A stretch of 64,000 nucleotides of DNA, from the NCBI RefSeq assembly GCF_940677205.1, contig NZ_OW712331.1, positions 1,674,001 through 1,738,000 of the forward strand. Reading direction: 5' to 3'. The position numbers and the translations under genes are program-made. Of the stretch, positions 28,651-38,928 are shown piece by piece. Below the pieces are notes generated by a model, which was not told the origin of the DNA, ran no database searches, and saw only the letters and a program-made list of their open reading frames with translations. Each line of letters opens with the position of its first letter. The stretch's first letter is position 1. This DNA comes from [Clostridium] colinum. GTDB taxonomy: Bacteria; Bacillota; Clostridia; Lachnospirales; CAG-274.

Positions 28651-28893
28651 TATTTTAAATACTGTGAAAGCGAAAGTATATATTATGGTTCTTTTAGAGA
28701 GAAAATGCCGTGGCTGAAAGCATTTTTAAGATAAAATAATATAGAAGTTCACGCTGGAGTATATCTTTTGAACAGTTTTTCTCATTAAAAAGATACGTTT
28801 AAGGCACGTTACGTCTAAAAGTGTGTAAATTTATTTTACAAATTTGGGTGGTACCGCGGAAGTTGCTTTCGTCCCTTTTGGGCGAGGGCTTTT
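28651..28893 (+). promoter_or_regulatory. Phenylalanine T-box riboswitch with attenuator
   Basis: The leader contains the T-box sequence GGGTGGTACCGCGG (about 28846-28859) and a specifier loop with TTC at 28748-28750, followed by A, as expected for a Phe codon. Downstream is a GC-rich terminator (TTGCTTTCGTCC against GGCGAGGGC, then T6). Uncharged tRNA-Phe would stabilise the antiterminator and let pheST be transcribed. The specifier matches the downstream enzyme exactly. Confidence 0.93.
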
Positions 28894-28925
28894 TTAATTG
28901 TTAAAATTTTGAAAGGAGCATAAAA

Positions 28926-29951
28926 ATGAGAGAAAAGTTATTACAAATTAAAGATTTAGCAATAGAAAAACTTAACAAAACAAATGATTTAAAAGATTTA
29001 GAACAAATAAGAGTAGAGATTCTTGGTAAAAAAGGTGAGCTTACAAGCATATTAAAAGGTATGGGAGCTTTATCTGCTGAAGAAAGACCAATAATAGGTC
29101 AAATTGCTAATGAAGTAAGGGCACATATTGAAGAAAAAATAGATACTATGAAAAAAACTTTATTAGCTAAAGAACAAGAGCTTAAACTTAAACAAGAAAA
29201 AATAGACGTTACTATGCCTGCTAAAACTAAAAAATTAGGTAATAAACATCCTATGACACAAGTTATAGATGATATTAAAAATATATTTATAGGTATGGGC
29301 TATGAAATAGCAGAAGGTCCTGAAGTAGAAACGGCTTATTATAACTTTGAAGCTTTAAATATACCTAAAAATCACCCTGCTAGAGATGAACAAGACACAT
29401 TCTATGTAAATGGGCTTGGAGATTTTGTTCTTAGAACACAAACTTCTCCTGTTCAAATTCGTGTTATGGAAAATAAAAATATGCCTATAAAAATAATAGC
29501 TCCAGGTAGAGTTTATCGTTCAGACGAAGTAGATGCTACACATTCTCCAGTTTTTCATCAATTAGAAGGTCTTGTTATAGATAAAAATATAACAATGGGA
29601 GATTTAAAAGGAGCATTAACTGTATTTGCTAAAGAACTTTTAGGTAGTAACACAAAAGTAAGATTTAGACCGCATCATTTCCCATTTACAGAGCCTAGTG
29701 CAGAAATGGACGCCTCTTGTTTTGCTTGTGGCGGTAATGGTTGTAGAGTGTGTAAAAATAGTGGTTGGATAGAGCTTTTAGGCTGTGGTATGGTTCACCC
29801 TAAAGTATTAGAAATGGCAGGTATTGACCCTAAAGAATATAGTGGATTTGCTTTTGGTATGGGGCTTGAAAGAGTAACTATGCAAAAATATGCTATTAGC
29901 GACTTAAGATTACTTTTTGAAAATGATATTAATTTTTTACAACAATTTTAA
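28926..29951 (+). CDS. pheS: Phenylalanyl-tRNA synthetase alpha subunit
   Basis: PheS carries the class II catalytic core that charges tRNA-Phe in the alpha2beta2 enzyme. The N-terminal coiled coil spans about residues 1-90; catalytic motifs include [11 protein letters not shown]-like [12 protein letters not shown], motif 2 around [15 protein letters not shown], and motif 3 around [11 protein letters not shown] cysteine group ([12 protein letters not shown]) is common in clostridial PheS. The length of 341 residues is normal. AAAGGAG precedes the ATG, and the T-box controls it with pheT. Confidence 0.97.
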   Translation: MREKLLQIKDLAIEKLNKTNDLKDLEQIRVEILGKKGELTSILKGMGALSAEERPIIGQIANEVRAHIEEKIDTMKKTLLAKEQELKLKQEKIDVTMPAKTKKLGNKHPMTQVIDDIKNIFIGMGYEIAEGPEVETAYYNFEALNIPKNHPARDEQDTFYVNGLGDFVLRTQTSPVQIRVMENKNMPIKIIAPGRVYRSDEVDATHSPVFHQLEGLVIDKNITMGDLKGALTVFAKELLGSNTKVRFRPHHFPFTEPSAEMDASCFACGGNGCRVCKNSGWIELLGCGMVHPKVLEMAGIDPKEYSGFAFGMGLERVTMQKYAISDLRLLFENDINFLQQF

Positions 29952-29968
29952 TTTAGGAGGTATAAAAA

Positions 29969-32362
29969 ATGAATTTACCAATGTCGTGGCTTAAAGATTA
30001 TGTTGATATAGATTGTAATATAAAAACATTTTGTGATGAAATGACTTTATCTGGTTCTAAAGTAGAAGGTGTAGAAAATAAAGGTAAAGATATAACAAAA
30101 GTTGTTGTTGCAAAAGTTTTGAAGATAGAAAAACATCCAGATGCAGATAAGCTAGTAGTTGTAAAAGTAGATATAGGGCAAAATGAACCTATACAAATAG
30201 TAACAGGTGCTACTAACCTTTTTGTTGGTGCATATGTACCTGCTGCTTTAGATGGTGCTACTCTTGCAAATGGTTTAAAAATAAAAAGAAGTAAATTAAG
30301 AGGCGTAGAGTCTAACGGTATGTTTTGTTCTGTTGAAGAATTAGGCTATACAAGAAGTGACTATCCAGAAGCACCAGAAAATGGTATTTATATTTTTAAT
30401 AAAGAATATCCTCTTGGAAGTTGTGTTAAAGAAATATTACAAATAGAAGAAGATGTTGTAGAATTTGAAATTACATCTAACCGTCCTGATTGTTTTAGCA
30501 TAACAGGTCTTGCAAGAGAAGCCGCTGCCACTTTTAAAAAACCTTTTAATATGCCTAAAATAACTGTTGTAGAAGAAGAAAAAACTATGGAAAATATGAT
30601 AGATATAGATATTAAAAACTATGATATTTGCCCTCGATATACTTGCCGTATTATAGAAAATGTAAAAATAGAACCTTCTCCTCAATGGCTTAGACATAGA
30701 CTAACTTCTGCCGGCATACGCCCAATAAATAATATAGTTGATATAACTAATTATGTTATGCTTGAACTTGGTCAACCTATGCACGCCTATAACTATGATA
30801 AAATAGAAGGAAAAAAACTTATAGTTAGAAATGCTACTAAAGGAGAAAAACTTGTTACCTTAGACGGTATAGAAAGAGAATTTGATGAAACAATGCTTGT
30901 TATACAAGATGAAAACAAAATAATAGACCTTGCTGGTATAATGGGCGGAGAAAATTCTATGATTACAGATGATACTAAAACTATTCTTTTAGAATCTGCT
31001 AATTTTAACGGAACACATATAAGACTTACGGCAAAAAAACTAGGACTTAGAACAGATGCTTCTAGTAAATATGAAAAATGTTTAGACCCAAATTTATCTG
31101 TTTTAGCTTTAGACAGAGCTTGCCAACTAATAAATATGTTACAATGTGGTAAAGTGTTAAAAGGTCATTTAGATTTTTATCCTAAAAAACGTGAAAGCCT
31201 AACTGTTTCTTATGATAGCCAAAGGATAAATAAACTTTTAGGTACAAACCTTTCTGAAAAAGAAATGATAGATATATTATCTTTAATAGAAGTTGAAGCC
31301 GACGGTAAAACTGCTAAAATACCTACTTTTAGACCAGACTTAGAAACAGAAGCAGATATTGCAGAAGAAGTAGCAAGATTTTATGGCTATAACAACATAG
31401 ATATAACTTTATCTACAGGTACACCAACAGTTGGCAAAAAGACTTATAAACAAACAATAATAGAAAAAATAACAAATACAATGATTTCTTGTGGACTTAG
31501 CCAAGCATTAACTTATTCATTTGAAAGCCCTAAAGTTTTTGATAAACTAAATATAGAAGAAAATAGCCACCTTAGAAATACTGTTACAATATCAAATCCA
31601 TTAGGCGAAGATTTTAGCATAATGAGAACTTCTACTTTAAACGCTATGCTTACATCTATTTCTACAAATTATAATAGAAGAAATAAAGAAGCTTATTTAT
31701 TTGAAATAGGTAAAATATACTTACCAAAAGAGCTACCTCTTAAAGATTTACCAGAAGAAAAAGAAGTTTTAACTATTGCTATGTATGGTAATATAGATTT
31801 TTATGATGCTAAAGGTGTATTTGAAAACCTATTTGATGAATTAGGCATTATAGAAAAAGTAGAATATAGCCCACTAGAGACTTTACCTTATATGCATTCT
31901 GGTAGAACTGCTAGTATAACAGATAATAAAAATGAAGAAGTAGGATATGTAGGTGAAATTCATCCACAAGTAGCATCTAACTATGATATAGAAACTAAAG
32001 TATATTTTGGAGTAGTTTATATTGATAAACTTATAGAACTTGCAGACTTTAACATATCATATAAACCTTTACCAAAGTTTCCAAATATACAAAGAGATAT
32101 TGCTATGGTAGTTAAAGATGAAATAAATGTAAAAGAAATAGAAAAAATAATAAAATCTAAAGGTGGTAAACTTTTAGAAAAAGTTAAACTTTTTGATGTA
32201 TATAAAGGCGAACAAATAGAAAAAGGCTACAAATCTGTTGCTTATAGTATTTTATTTAGGTCTAATGAAAAAACTTTAACAGATGAAGAAGTTAATCCAC
32301 CTATGAAAAAAATATTAAAAGAATTAGAAGAAAAATTACAAGCACAACTTAGAGAAAAATAA
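29969..32362 (+). CDS. pheT: Phenylalanyl-tRNA synthetase beta subunit
   Basis: PheT provides tRNA binding and editing for the enzyme. Domains in order are: EMAP-like tRNA-binding (about residues 40-150), B3/4 editing (about 215-380), B5 (about 405-475), a catalytic-like core, and a C-terminal anticodon-binding FDX-ACB domain (from about 705, KPLPKFPNIQRDIAMV). The 797-residue length is normal. It starts 17 bases after pheS with AGGAGG. A terminator follows at 32375. Confidence 0.97.
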   Translation: MNLPMSWLKDYVDIDCNIKTFCDEMTLSGSKVEGVENKGKDITKVVVAKVLKIEKHPDADKLVVVKVDIGQNEPIQIVTGATNLFVGAYVPAALDGATLANGLKIKRSKLRGVESNGMFCSVEELGYTRSDYPEAPENGIYIFNKEYPLGSCVKEILQIEEDVVEFEITSNRPDCFSITGLAREAAATFKKPFNMPKITVVEEEKTMENMIDIDIKNYDICPRYTCRIIENVKIEPSPQWLRHRLTSAGIRPINNIVDITNYVMLELGQPMHAYNYDKIEGKKLIVRNATKGEKLVTLDGIEREFDETMLVIQDENKIIDLAGIMGGENSMITDDTKTILLESANFNGTHIRLTAKKLGLRTDASSKYEKCLDPNLSVLALDRACQLINMLQCGKVLKGHLDFYPKKRESLTVSYDSQRINKLLGTNLSEKEMIDILSLIEVEADGKTAKIPTFRPDLETEADIAEEVARFYGYNNIDITLSTGTPTVGKKTYKQTIIEKITNTMISCGLSQALTYSFESPKVFDKLNIEENSHLRNTVTISNPLGEDFSIMRTSTLNAMLTSISTNYNRRNKEAYLFEIGKIYLPKELPLKDLPEEKEVLTIAMYGNIDFYDAKGVFENLFDELGIIEKVEYSPLETLPYMHSGRTASITDNKNEEVGYVGEIHPQVASNYDIETKVYFGVVYIDKLIELADFNISYKPLPKFPNIQRDIAMVVKDEINVKEIEKIIKSKGGKLLEKVKLFDVYKGEQIEKGYKSVAYSILFRSNEKTLTDEEVNPPMKKILKELEEKLQAQLREK

Positions 32363-32374
32363 ATAAGTAAAAAC

Positions 32375-32633
32375 AAAGCCTCAAAATATATGAGGCTTTG
32401 AAGTTGTAGACAAAGTCTACAACCTTTCAAAAAAATAATCTTTTTATTTTTTTGAGCTACTGTATGAAAAAAGCTAAGTTTTCTCGTGCAAGGGGCTAAA
32501 GCCTCCTAAAAACCTAGCTTTACCCCGTATACGATTATAGATGAGAACTCTTTGTTCTCATACTCTCCGCTTTAAAGTTTGTTTTATTTCTATTTTGTCT
32601 ACAGTCTAAAAGCCTCAAAATATATGAGGCTTT
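32375..32633 (+). repeat. Duplicated pheT terminator hairpin flanking a repeat element
   Basis: The 25-base hairpin AAAGCCTCAAAA-TATATGAGGCTTT occurs exactly at 32375-32399 and again at 32609-32633. Only the second copy is followed by a T run (TTATTTTTT). The structured repeat element lies exactly between them, so insertion seems to have duplicated the terminator. Confidence 0.85.
32403..32607. repeat. Structured dispersed repeat, copy 1
   Basis: About 205 bases with no coding potential. It begins with the hairpin GTTGTAGACAAAGTCTAC (continuing AACC) and ends TTTTGTCTACAGTCT, so its ends form a short inverted repeat around TGTAGACAAA. Inside are further hairpins: AAATAATC..TTATTTTTTTGAG, GGGGCTAAAGCCTCC within AAGCTA..TAGCTTT, and ATGAGAACTC..TTCTCAT. 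Blocks of it recur at 63597-63811 with different sequence in the variable hairpins. This suggests a mobile or RNA-level structured element; the family is not one I can name. Confidence 0.75.
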
Positions 32634-32678
32634 ATTTTTTATTTGTATTAAATAAAATTTATATATTAAATTATATTT

Positions 32679-33341
32679 TTAAAGTATTCTTCTGTTTTTA
32701 TATTCTCCTGTTTCGTTAAATTCTACCCATTCACAAATATTTTCTGCGTGGTCTCCTATTCTTTCAAAATATTTTGCTATCATAAGAAAATCTACACACA
32801 TATCTGATAAATCGTTAGATTTTTTAAGCATTTCAATAACTTCTGCTTTAGCTTTTTTAAACAGAGAATCTAACTGGTCATCTATTTCTATAATTTGTTT
32901 TGTAAGCTCTGTATCTCCTTCAACAAAAGCTTGTATTGACCCTTTTACCATTTTTTTAGCAAGCATAGCCATCTCTGGTATATGTTCTACTATTTCAAAA
33001 ACGTGGTCTGCGTCCATTTTTAAAATTATACTAGCTATGTCTGAGGCGTGGTCTCCTATTCTCTCCATATCTGTAACCATCTTTAAGGCAGTAGATACTA
33101 TTCTTAAATCTTTTGCAACAGGTTGTTGACGTAATATTAAATTAAGACAATGGCTTTCTATTGCCTTTTCCATATCATCTATTTCTCTATCTTTTTTTAT
33201 AATCTCTTTAGCTAAGCTATGGTCTTGTTTTTTAAATGCCGTTATAACATTTTCTATTGCTTCTTCTACTAAAGCTCCCATTTTTATAAGTTCCACATTT
33301 AAATTTTCTATTTCATGTTGAAATCCAAGTCTAGCAGACAT
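32679..33341 (-). CDS. phoU: Phosphate transport regulator PhoU
   Basis: PhoU links the Pst transporter to the phosphate two-component system and dampens phosphate uptake. The 220-residue protein consists of two similar three-helix halves, each with the metal-binding motif (MERIGDHASDIA and FERIGDHAENIC). It is the last gene of pstS-pstC-pstA-pstB-phoU, 39 bases after pstB. Family assignment is firm. Confidence 0.96.
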   Translation of the reverse strand: MSARLGFQHEIENLNVELIKMGALVEEAIENVITAFKKQDHSLAKEIIKKDREIDDMEKAIESHCLNLILRQQPVAKDLRIVSTALKMVTDMERIGDHASDIASIILKMDADHVFEIVEHIPEMAMLAKKMVKGSIQAFVEGDTELTKQIIEIDDQLDSLFKKAKAEVIEMLKKSNDLSDMCVDFLMIAKYFERIGDHAENICEWVEFNETGEYKNRRIL

Positions 33342-33380
33342 ATTACCCCTCCTAAAATTAAAATACTATAACAATTTATT

Positions 33381-34142
33381 TTATCCAAATCTTCCTGTAA
33401 TATAATCTTCTGTTCTTTTATCTCTCGGTCTTGAGAAAATATCATCTGTTGTTCCCATTTCTACCATTTCCCCCACTAAGAAAAACGAAGTATAATCTGA
33501 TACCCTTGCCGCTTGTTGCATATTATGAGTAACTGTAACAACGGTATATTCTTTTTTTAGCTCTAACATAAGTTCTTCTATTTTTATTGTAGATATAGGG
33601 TCTAAAGCAGACGTAGGCTCGTCCATTAAAAGCACTTCTGGTTTAACAGCTAATGCTCTAGCTATACAAATTCTTTGTTGTTGTCCACCAGATAGACCTA
33701 AAGCTGGTTTTTTTAACCTATCTTTAACTTCATCAAAAATAGCCGCACCTTGTAGACTTTTTTCCACTATTTCATCTAAAATAGCTTTTGATTTTATACC
33801 GTGTATTCTAGGTCCATATGCAATATTATCATATATACTCATAGGAAATGGGTTTGGTTGTTGAAATACCATGCCAACCTTTTTTCTAAGCAATGTAGTA
33901 TCTACTTTTGGAGAATATATATCTTCTCCATCTAATAATACTTTGCCTTCTATTTTTACATTTTCAACAAGGTCATTCATTCTATTAAGAGTTTTTAAGA
34001 ATGTAGATTTACCACAACCAGAAGGCCCTATAAAAGCTGTTATTTTACCTTTTTCTATATTCATATTTATATTTTTAAGTGCGTGGTGAGCACCATAATA
34101 TAAATTTAAGTTTTCAACAGAAATTTTTATATTATTTTCCAT
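33381..34142 (-). CDS. pstB: Phosphate ABC transporter ATP-binding protein PstB
   Basis: PstB powers phosphate import. Walker [10 protein letters not shown] (about residues 38-46), signature [16 protein letters not shown] and Walker [14 protein letters not shown] are all intact, and the 253-residue length is standard. [18 protein letters not shown] is typical of PstB rather than other ABC ATPases. It lies between pstA and phoU with short spacers. Confidence 0.97.
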   Translation of the reverse strand: MENNIKISVENLNLYYGAHHALKNINMNIEKGKITAFIGPSGCGKSTFLKTLNRMNDLVENVKIEGKVLLDGEDIYSPKVDTTLLRKKVGMVFQQPNPFPMSIYDNIAYGPRIHGIKSKAILDEIVEKSLQGAAIFDEVKDRLKKPALGLSGGQQQRICIARALAVKPEVLLMDEPTSALDPISTIKIEELMLELKKEYTVVTVTHNMQQAARVSDYTSFFLVGEMVEMGTTDDIFSRPRDKRTEDYITGRFG

Positions 34143-34158
34143 TTTTATTCCTCTTTCA

Positions 34159-35013
34159 TTAATTATTTTTACCCTTTTTTAATATAAGTTTAGTTATAAT
34201 GTTAAGTAAAAATACTAAACATAATAAAACAAATCCTACACCAAATGCATTATCATATTCTGCCTTAGACATACTAAGATACATTTGTATTGTTAGTGTT
34301 CCACCAGAATTAAATATATGTGTAAATAAGTTTCTAGGTAATAAATAAACACTACCTGCTGTAAATAACAATGCCGCAGATTCTCCAATTATTCTACCCA
34401 TAGCAAGTATTATACCTGTAACTATACCAGGTAATGCACTAGGTAATATAATAGTCCTTATCATATACCATTTTGTACTTCCCATACCTATTGCACCATC
34501 TCTATACCCCTTTGGAACAGTCCTTAAAGATTCTGTCGTTGTTCTTATTATTAAAGGTAAAATCATTATTGTTAAAGTTAAACTACCGCATAATATAGAA
34601 AATTTTAGCTTTAGTGTTATGCCAAAAAATACCATACCAAAAAGTCCATATATTATAGAAGGTATACCTGCTAAAGTTTCTGTTGTAAATTCTATAATAC
34701 GAACAAATTTCATATTTTTAGCATATTCATTTAAATATATAGCCGCTCCTATACCTATTGGTAAAGCTATTAATAATGTAATAACTATAATATAAAGTGT
34801 ATTAATTATATTACCTAATATACCAAATGTTTCATTAATTGCCGAAGGTACTGTGGATATAAACTCCCAATTAACTTTTGAAATTCCTCTGTATGTTACA
34901 TAACCTATTATAGATACTAATAAAAATACAGTTATTAACATTGATAAATATATTAACCCAAGTAAAATATTATCTAAAGGTCTAGATTTTTTATTATAAA
35001 TACTATTTTCCAT
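34159..35013 (-). CDS. pstA: Phosphate ABC transporter permease PstA
   Basis: This 284-residue permease has six predicted membrane spans and the ABC-permease loop ([21 protein letters not shown]) that contacts Pst[16 protein letters not shown] is shared with PstC. Its start overlaps the pstC stop by one base, indicating coupled translation. Confidence 0.95.
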   Translation of the reverse strand: MENSIYNKKSRPLDNILLGLIYLSMLITVFLLVSIIGYVTYRGISKVNWEFISTVPSAINETFGILGNIINTLYIIVITLLIALPIGIGAAIYLNEYAKNMKFVRIIEFTTETLAGIPSIIYGLFGMVFFGITLKLKFSILCGSLTLTIMILPLIIRTTTESLRTVPKGYRDGAIGMGSTKWYMIRTIILPSALPGIVTGIILAMGRIIGESAALLFTAGSVYLLPRNLFTHIFNSGGTLTIQMYLSMSKAEYDNAFGVGFVLLCLVFLLNIITKLILKKGKNN

Positions 35014-35942
35014 TATTTATCCTCCTTTTTTAATATTTTACTTATAACTATATTTATAACCATTATAAACACAAACAATATAAGTCCTATTGTAAATAAT
35101 GCTTCTCTATGTAAACCTGAAGAATATGACATTTCAGACACTATACCAGTTGTTAAAAATCTTACAGAATTAAAAGGAAGTGGTACATTTACTGAATTTC
35201 CAGATACTAAAACTATTGCCATTGCTTCACCTATTGCTCTACCAATACCTAAAACTATTGCTGTTATTATACCAGACTTTGCAACTGGTATACAAACTTT
35301 AAATATAGTTTGCATACGTGTAGCTCCAAGCGCTAAAGATGCTTGCTTTAGGCTTAAAGGCACTGATTTTAATGCCGTTTCGCTAACATTTATAACTGTT
35401 GGTAAAATCATTATAGCCAAAACTAATATAGCCGCTAATAAATTTGCACCACCTGTAAATTTATGATTAGGGTCATTTTTAAATATAAATAATTCTATTT
35501 TATATATAATAGGGTTTATAATTAAAAGCCCAAATAACCCATATATTATAGATGGAATACCTGCTAAAAGCTCTACACAAGGCTTTATAAATCTATATAC
35601 ATTTTTATTTGCTATGTCTGATAAAAACACTGCAGTAAGAACTCCTATAGGAACACCTATAACTATTGATAAAAATGTACCTATAATAGATGTTAAAATA
35701 ATATATGCTATACCAAAAGACGGTATGTCTGCTGTTGGTTTCCAAACTGTATTAAATAGCATATCTTTTATACCTATTTTAAATATAGCTGGTGTACCTG
35801 ATATAATCATATAAATTGTTATAGCAAATACTGCTATAATAGCTACTAGAGAACACACTAAAAATACTATATACATACTTTTTTCTAAAATAGATTTATT
35901 TTTATTTTCAGAAAAAATACTTTCTTGTTTTTTTGTATTCAT
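35013..35942 (-). CDS. pstC: Phosphate ABC transporter permease PstC
   Basis: This 309-residue permease partners with PstA. It has six main membrane spans, the EAA-like loop around LALGATRMQTIFKVCIPVAK and the shared [14 protein letters not shown] segment. It is the second gene of the operon, 76 bases after pstS. Confidence 0.95.
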   Translation of the reverse strand: MNTKKQESIFSENKNKSILEKSMYIVFLVCSLVAIIAVFAITIYMIISGTPAIFKIGIKDMLFNTVWKPTADIPSFGIAYIILTSIIGTFLSIVIGVPIGVLTAVFLSDIANKNVYRFIKPCVELLAGIPSIIYGLFGLLIINPIIYKIELFIFKNDPNHKFTGGANLLAAILVLAIMILPTVINVSETALKSVPLSLKQASLALGATRMQTIFKVCIPVAKSGIITAIVLGIGRAIGEAMAIVLVSGNSVNVPLPFNSVRFLTTGIVSEMSYSSGLHREALFTIGLILFVFIMVINIVISKILKKEDK

Positions 35943-36018
35943 AATATTTTACCTTTCTGTCGATATAAAATATTTAAAAAATAGTATATTAAAATTATTA
36001 TAATTTTCTTAGTAAAAG

Positions 36019-36855
36019 TTAATTTAAACTAATTAGTCCTACTTTTTCTATTAAATATTTTCCTTCTTCACTGCTTAAAAAGTTAAATATTTCTTGTACT
36101 TCTGGTCTTTGCTCTGATATTTCTCCTTTAGTTGCCATAACAAATGGACGAGAAAGCACATAATCTCCAGATTTTATATTTTCTACACTTGGTTCAAACC
36201 CATCTATTTGTAAAGGCTTAACTGTAAAATTATGTATAACATCTAAAGAAACATAACCTATAGACCCTGGTGTAGAATCTACTTTACCTACAACGGCACC
36301 GTTAGAATCTATCTCTTGTGAATATTTACATTTATCTTCTAGGTCTATAATTTCTTCAAAAGCTCCTCTAGCTCCAGACCCTGCCTCTCTACCAATAACA
36401 ACTATTCCAGCATCTTCGCCACCAACTTCACTCCAATTTTTTATTGTACCTTCGTATATACCTCTAAGTTGGTCTAAAGTTAAGTTATCTACGCTATTTT
36501 TAGAATGTGTTATAATTGCAATACCATCTATGGCTACTACATTTTCTACAACACCTTTATCAAGCTCAGATTGCTTTAAAGCTCTAGAAGAATTACCAAT
36601 ATCTACTGTTTTATTAGCAACGGCTTCTATACCTGCACTAGACCCTGTAAATTGTGCCGTTACAAAAACATTTGGGTGTTTTTGCATAAAAACTTCTGCT
36701 AAATAATTAGTAAGTTTCTCCATAGATGTGGAGCCATTAATAGTAACTGTTCCGCTTAAACTGTCATTAATATTACTACTTTCTTCTCCTGTACACCCAA
36801 CTAACATAGTTAAAATTAACGTTGGTATTAATAAAATTTTAAATATTTTTTTCAT
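36019..36855 (-). CDS. pstS: Phosphate-binding lipoprotein PstS
   Basis: PstS captures phosphate outside the cell and delivers it to PstC-PstA. The lipoprotein signal ends at LVGC with lipidated Cys21. The binding motifs include TINGSTSMEKL and GREAGSGARGAFEE, the phosphate-contacting loops of the family. The 278-residue length is normal. It is the first gene of the operon and has a possible Pho-type promoter upstream. Confidence 0.95.
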   Translation of the reverse strand: MKKIFKILLIPTLILTMLVGCTGEESSNINDSLSGTVTINGSTSMEKLTNYLAEVFMQKHPNVFVTAQFTGSSAGIEAVANKTVDIGNSSRALKQSELDKGVVENVVAIDGIAIITHSKNSVDNLTLDQLRGIYEGTIKNWSEVGGEDAGIVVIGREAGSGARGAFEEIIDLEDKCKYSQEIDSNGAVVGKVDSTPGSIGYVSLDVIHNFTVKPLQIDGFEPSVENIKSGDYVLSRPFVMATKGEISEQRPEVQEIFNFLSSEEGKYLIEKVGLISLN

Positions 36856-36891
36856 AATTTATCTCTCCAAAAATTATTTAATTTTTTCTTA

Positions 36892-36958
36892 ATTATATCT
36901 TAATTAATATTAACTTACTATCAATATATAGTATAGATATTGTAAAATTTTTGTAAAA
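36892..36958 (-). promoter_or_regulatory. pst promoter with possible Pho boxes
   Basis: On the minus strand TATAAT (36892-36897) lacks a good -35 box, as expected for an activated promoter. Upstream, TTTTACA occurs twice at exactly 11-base spacing (36952-36958 and 36941-36947), the spacing of PhoP/PhoB half-sites. The sites are somewhat farther upstream than in B. subtilis, so this is tentative. Confidence 0.4.
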
Positions 36959-37012
36959 TTTTTAAATTTTATCATATTTTTTAAAAATTATTTTAACAAT
37001 AAAATAAATATA

Positions 37013-37046
37013 GGCTAAAGAATATTAACTCCTTTAGCCTTTTTAT
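37013..37046 (-). terminator. Terminator after the sugar ABC ATPase
   Basis: GGCTAAAG (37013-37020) pairs with CTTTAGCC (37032-37039) over an 11-base loop. T-rich sequence lies on both sides, longer on the plus strand, but the gene it should serve ends at 37048 on the minus strand. Confidence 0.65.
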
Positions 37047-37047
37047 T

Positions 37048-38166
37048 TTATTTTTTATTAAAAATTGTTTTTTCTGTATCTTTATCAAAAAGATAAACCT
37101 TATTTAAATCAAACATATATTCAATTTCACCAGATGTAGGTGCATTGTCAACAGTAGCTGTTTTTATAATTATTTGTTTTTTATTTTCTTCTATATGAAG
37201 GTATGTTTCAGCTCCTAAATTTTCATAAACTTCTATTTTAGATTTAAATACTGTATTTCCATCTGGAGTAATATTATTTATAATACATTTAATATTTTCT
37301 GGTCTAATACCTAAAATAACATCTTTTCCAATATATCCATCATCTTTTAAAATAGATTGTTTTTCTTTAGATAATTCAATTTCTTTACCTAAAACACTAA
37401 CTAATACTTTTCCATCTTTTTCTATGATAGAAGCATCTAAAAAGTTCATTTGTGGCATACCTATAAACCCTGCAACAAAAATATTTTGTGGATTTTCATA
37501 TATTTCTTTTGGAGAGTCTACTTGTTGAATAATTCCATCTTTCATAACAACTATTCTAGTTCCTAATGTCATCGCTTCTGTTTGGTCGTGTGTAACATAA
37601 ATAAATGTTGTGTTAAGCTCGTGATAAAGCTTAGCAATTTCTATACGCATTTGCCCTCTAAGCTTAGCATCAAGGTTTGATAAAGGTTCGTCCATTAAAA
37701 ATACTTCTGGGCTACGAACAATAGCTCTACCCATAGCAACCCTTTGTCTTTGACCTCCTGATAGTGCTTTTGGTTTTCTGTCTAAAAGATGCTCTATATC
37801 TAATATTTCTGCCGCTGCTCTAACTTTTCTATCTATTTCTTCTTTAGGTGTTTTTCTAATCTTTAAGGCAAAGGCCATATTATCATAAACTGTCATATGT
37901 GGATATAATGCATAGTTTTGAAAAACCATAGCTATGTTTCTATCTTTAGGTGCAACATCATTTACCATTCTATCCCCTATGTAAAGCTCACCGCTAGATA
38001 TTTCTTCAAGCCCTGCTATCATTCTTAGTGTAGTAGATTTACCACAACCAGAAGGCCCTACAAAAACTATAAACTCTCTATCTTCAATGTCTAAATTAAA
38101 ATTTTTAACTGCTTCAAATCCATTATCATATTTTTTTACTATGTTTTTAAGTCTTAATCCTGCCAT
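37048..38166 (-). CDS. Sugar ABC transporter ATPase, UgpC/MsmK/MsmX type
   Basis: This 372-residue ATPase belongs to the MalK-like group that energises carbohydrate importers. Walker [10 protein letters not shown] (about 37-45), signature LSGGQRQRVAMGRAI, Walker B VFLMDEPLSNLDAKLR and a C-terminal regulatory OB domain are all present. No permease or binding protein is adjacent, so it is probably a shared ATPase serving several sugar importers, as MsmX does in B. subtilis. It is transcribed alone between terminators. Confidence 0.9.
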   Translation of the reverse strand: MAGLRLKNIVKKYDNGFEAVKNFNLDIEDREFIVFVGPSGCGKSTTLRMIAGLEEISSGELYIGDRMVNDVAPKDRNIAMVFQNYALYPHMTVYDNMAFALKIRKTPKEEIDRKVRAAAEILDIEHLLDRKPKALSGGQRQRVAMGRAIVRSPEVFLMDEPLSNLDAKLRGQMRIEIAKLYHELNTTFIYVTHDQTEAMTLGTRIVVMKDGIIQQVDSPKEIYENPQNIFVAGFIGMPQMNFLDASIIEKDGKVLVSVLGKEIELSKEKQSILKDDGYIGKDVILGIRPENIKCIINNITPDGNTVFKSKIEVYENLGAETYLHIEENKKQIIIKTATVDNAPTSGEIEYMFDLNKVYLFDKDTEKTIFNKK

Positions 38167-38207
38167 ATTTTACCTCCCAAATATATAAGTTAGTTAAATG
38201 TTTTATT

Positions 38208-38699
38208 TTAAATATAATTAAACAATGTAGGATTATCCTTTTTTAATATAGATAACATTTTATCATCTAAACCAACAAGATAACCAACCTTTTTATTGTT
38301 TTTATCATTAATAAAAATTATAACTTCTTTAAGATTTAACCCTTTTATTGTGCATCTTATAAATTTTTCATCTTTGCCTAAACTATCTACACTAGTAACT
38401 TTTAATATATTTGTAACATTTATTGTAGTGATAACTTTTCTTTTTCTTTTTGCCATTATTTTTGATATAGTTATATCTCTATCATAATATTCATATTCAT
38501 ATTCTAAAAATTTTTTAACCATATAAATTTCTATTAGTATAAATAATAAAAAAACAGGTATAGCCAAAAATATTCCTACAAATCCAAATATTGCAAAAAT
38601 AGCTACTGCTATTATTAATATAGCTTTGCTTACAATATTTATAGCATTAGGCAATGTTCCATAATCTTTTGTTATAAATTGCTCATAAAATTTAGTCAA
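38208..38699 (-). CDS. DUF6106-like membrane protein
   Basis: This 163-residue protein has two hydrophobic spans (about residues 22-62) followed by a soluble domain. The sequence EYEYEYYDRDITISKIMAKR resembles DUF6106 proteins common in Lachnospiraceae, whose function is not known. It stands alone upstream of the sugar ATPase gene on the same strand. The family name is from memory of the motif and should be treated as probable. Confidence 0.6.
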   Translation of the reverse strand: MTKFYEQFITKDYGTLPNAINIVSKAILIIAVAIFAIFGFVGIFLAIPVFLLFILIEIYMVKKFLEYEYEYYDRDITISKIMAKRKRKVITTINVTNILKVTSVDSLGKDEKFIRCTIKGLNLKEVIIFINDKNNKKVGYLVGLDDKMLSILKKDNPTLFNYI

Positions 38700-38928
38700 A
38701 AAATCACCTCAGCTATCTTTTATATTAGTAAAAATAAACTAAAAAATTAATATCAATTTATATTTAATATAACCTTTGAATATCAAAAAGTCAACATATG
38801 TTTAATATCTTTTTTTAATTTTGTTTACTTTGTACATTATATATTAAAATATATGTGCTAGTTGCTAAGTTATAACTTTTTTAATCTATAAAACTAACCT
38901 TACTTTATATATTTTATTTAGGCATATT

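Noticed and set aside
32403-32607. CRISPR array or integron attC site
   Set aside because: There are no regularly spaced short repeats with unique spacers, no cas genes, and no integrase core-site signature; hairpin blocks are single.
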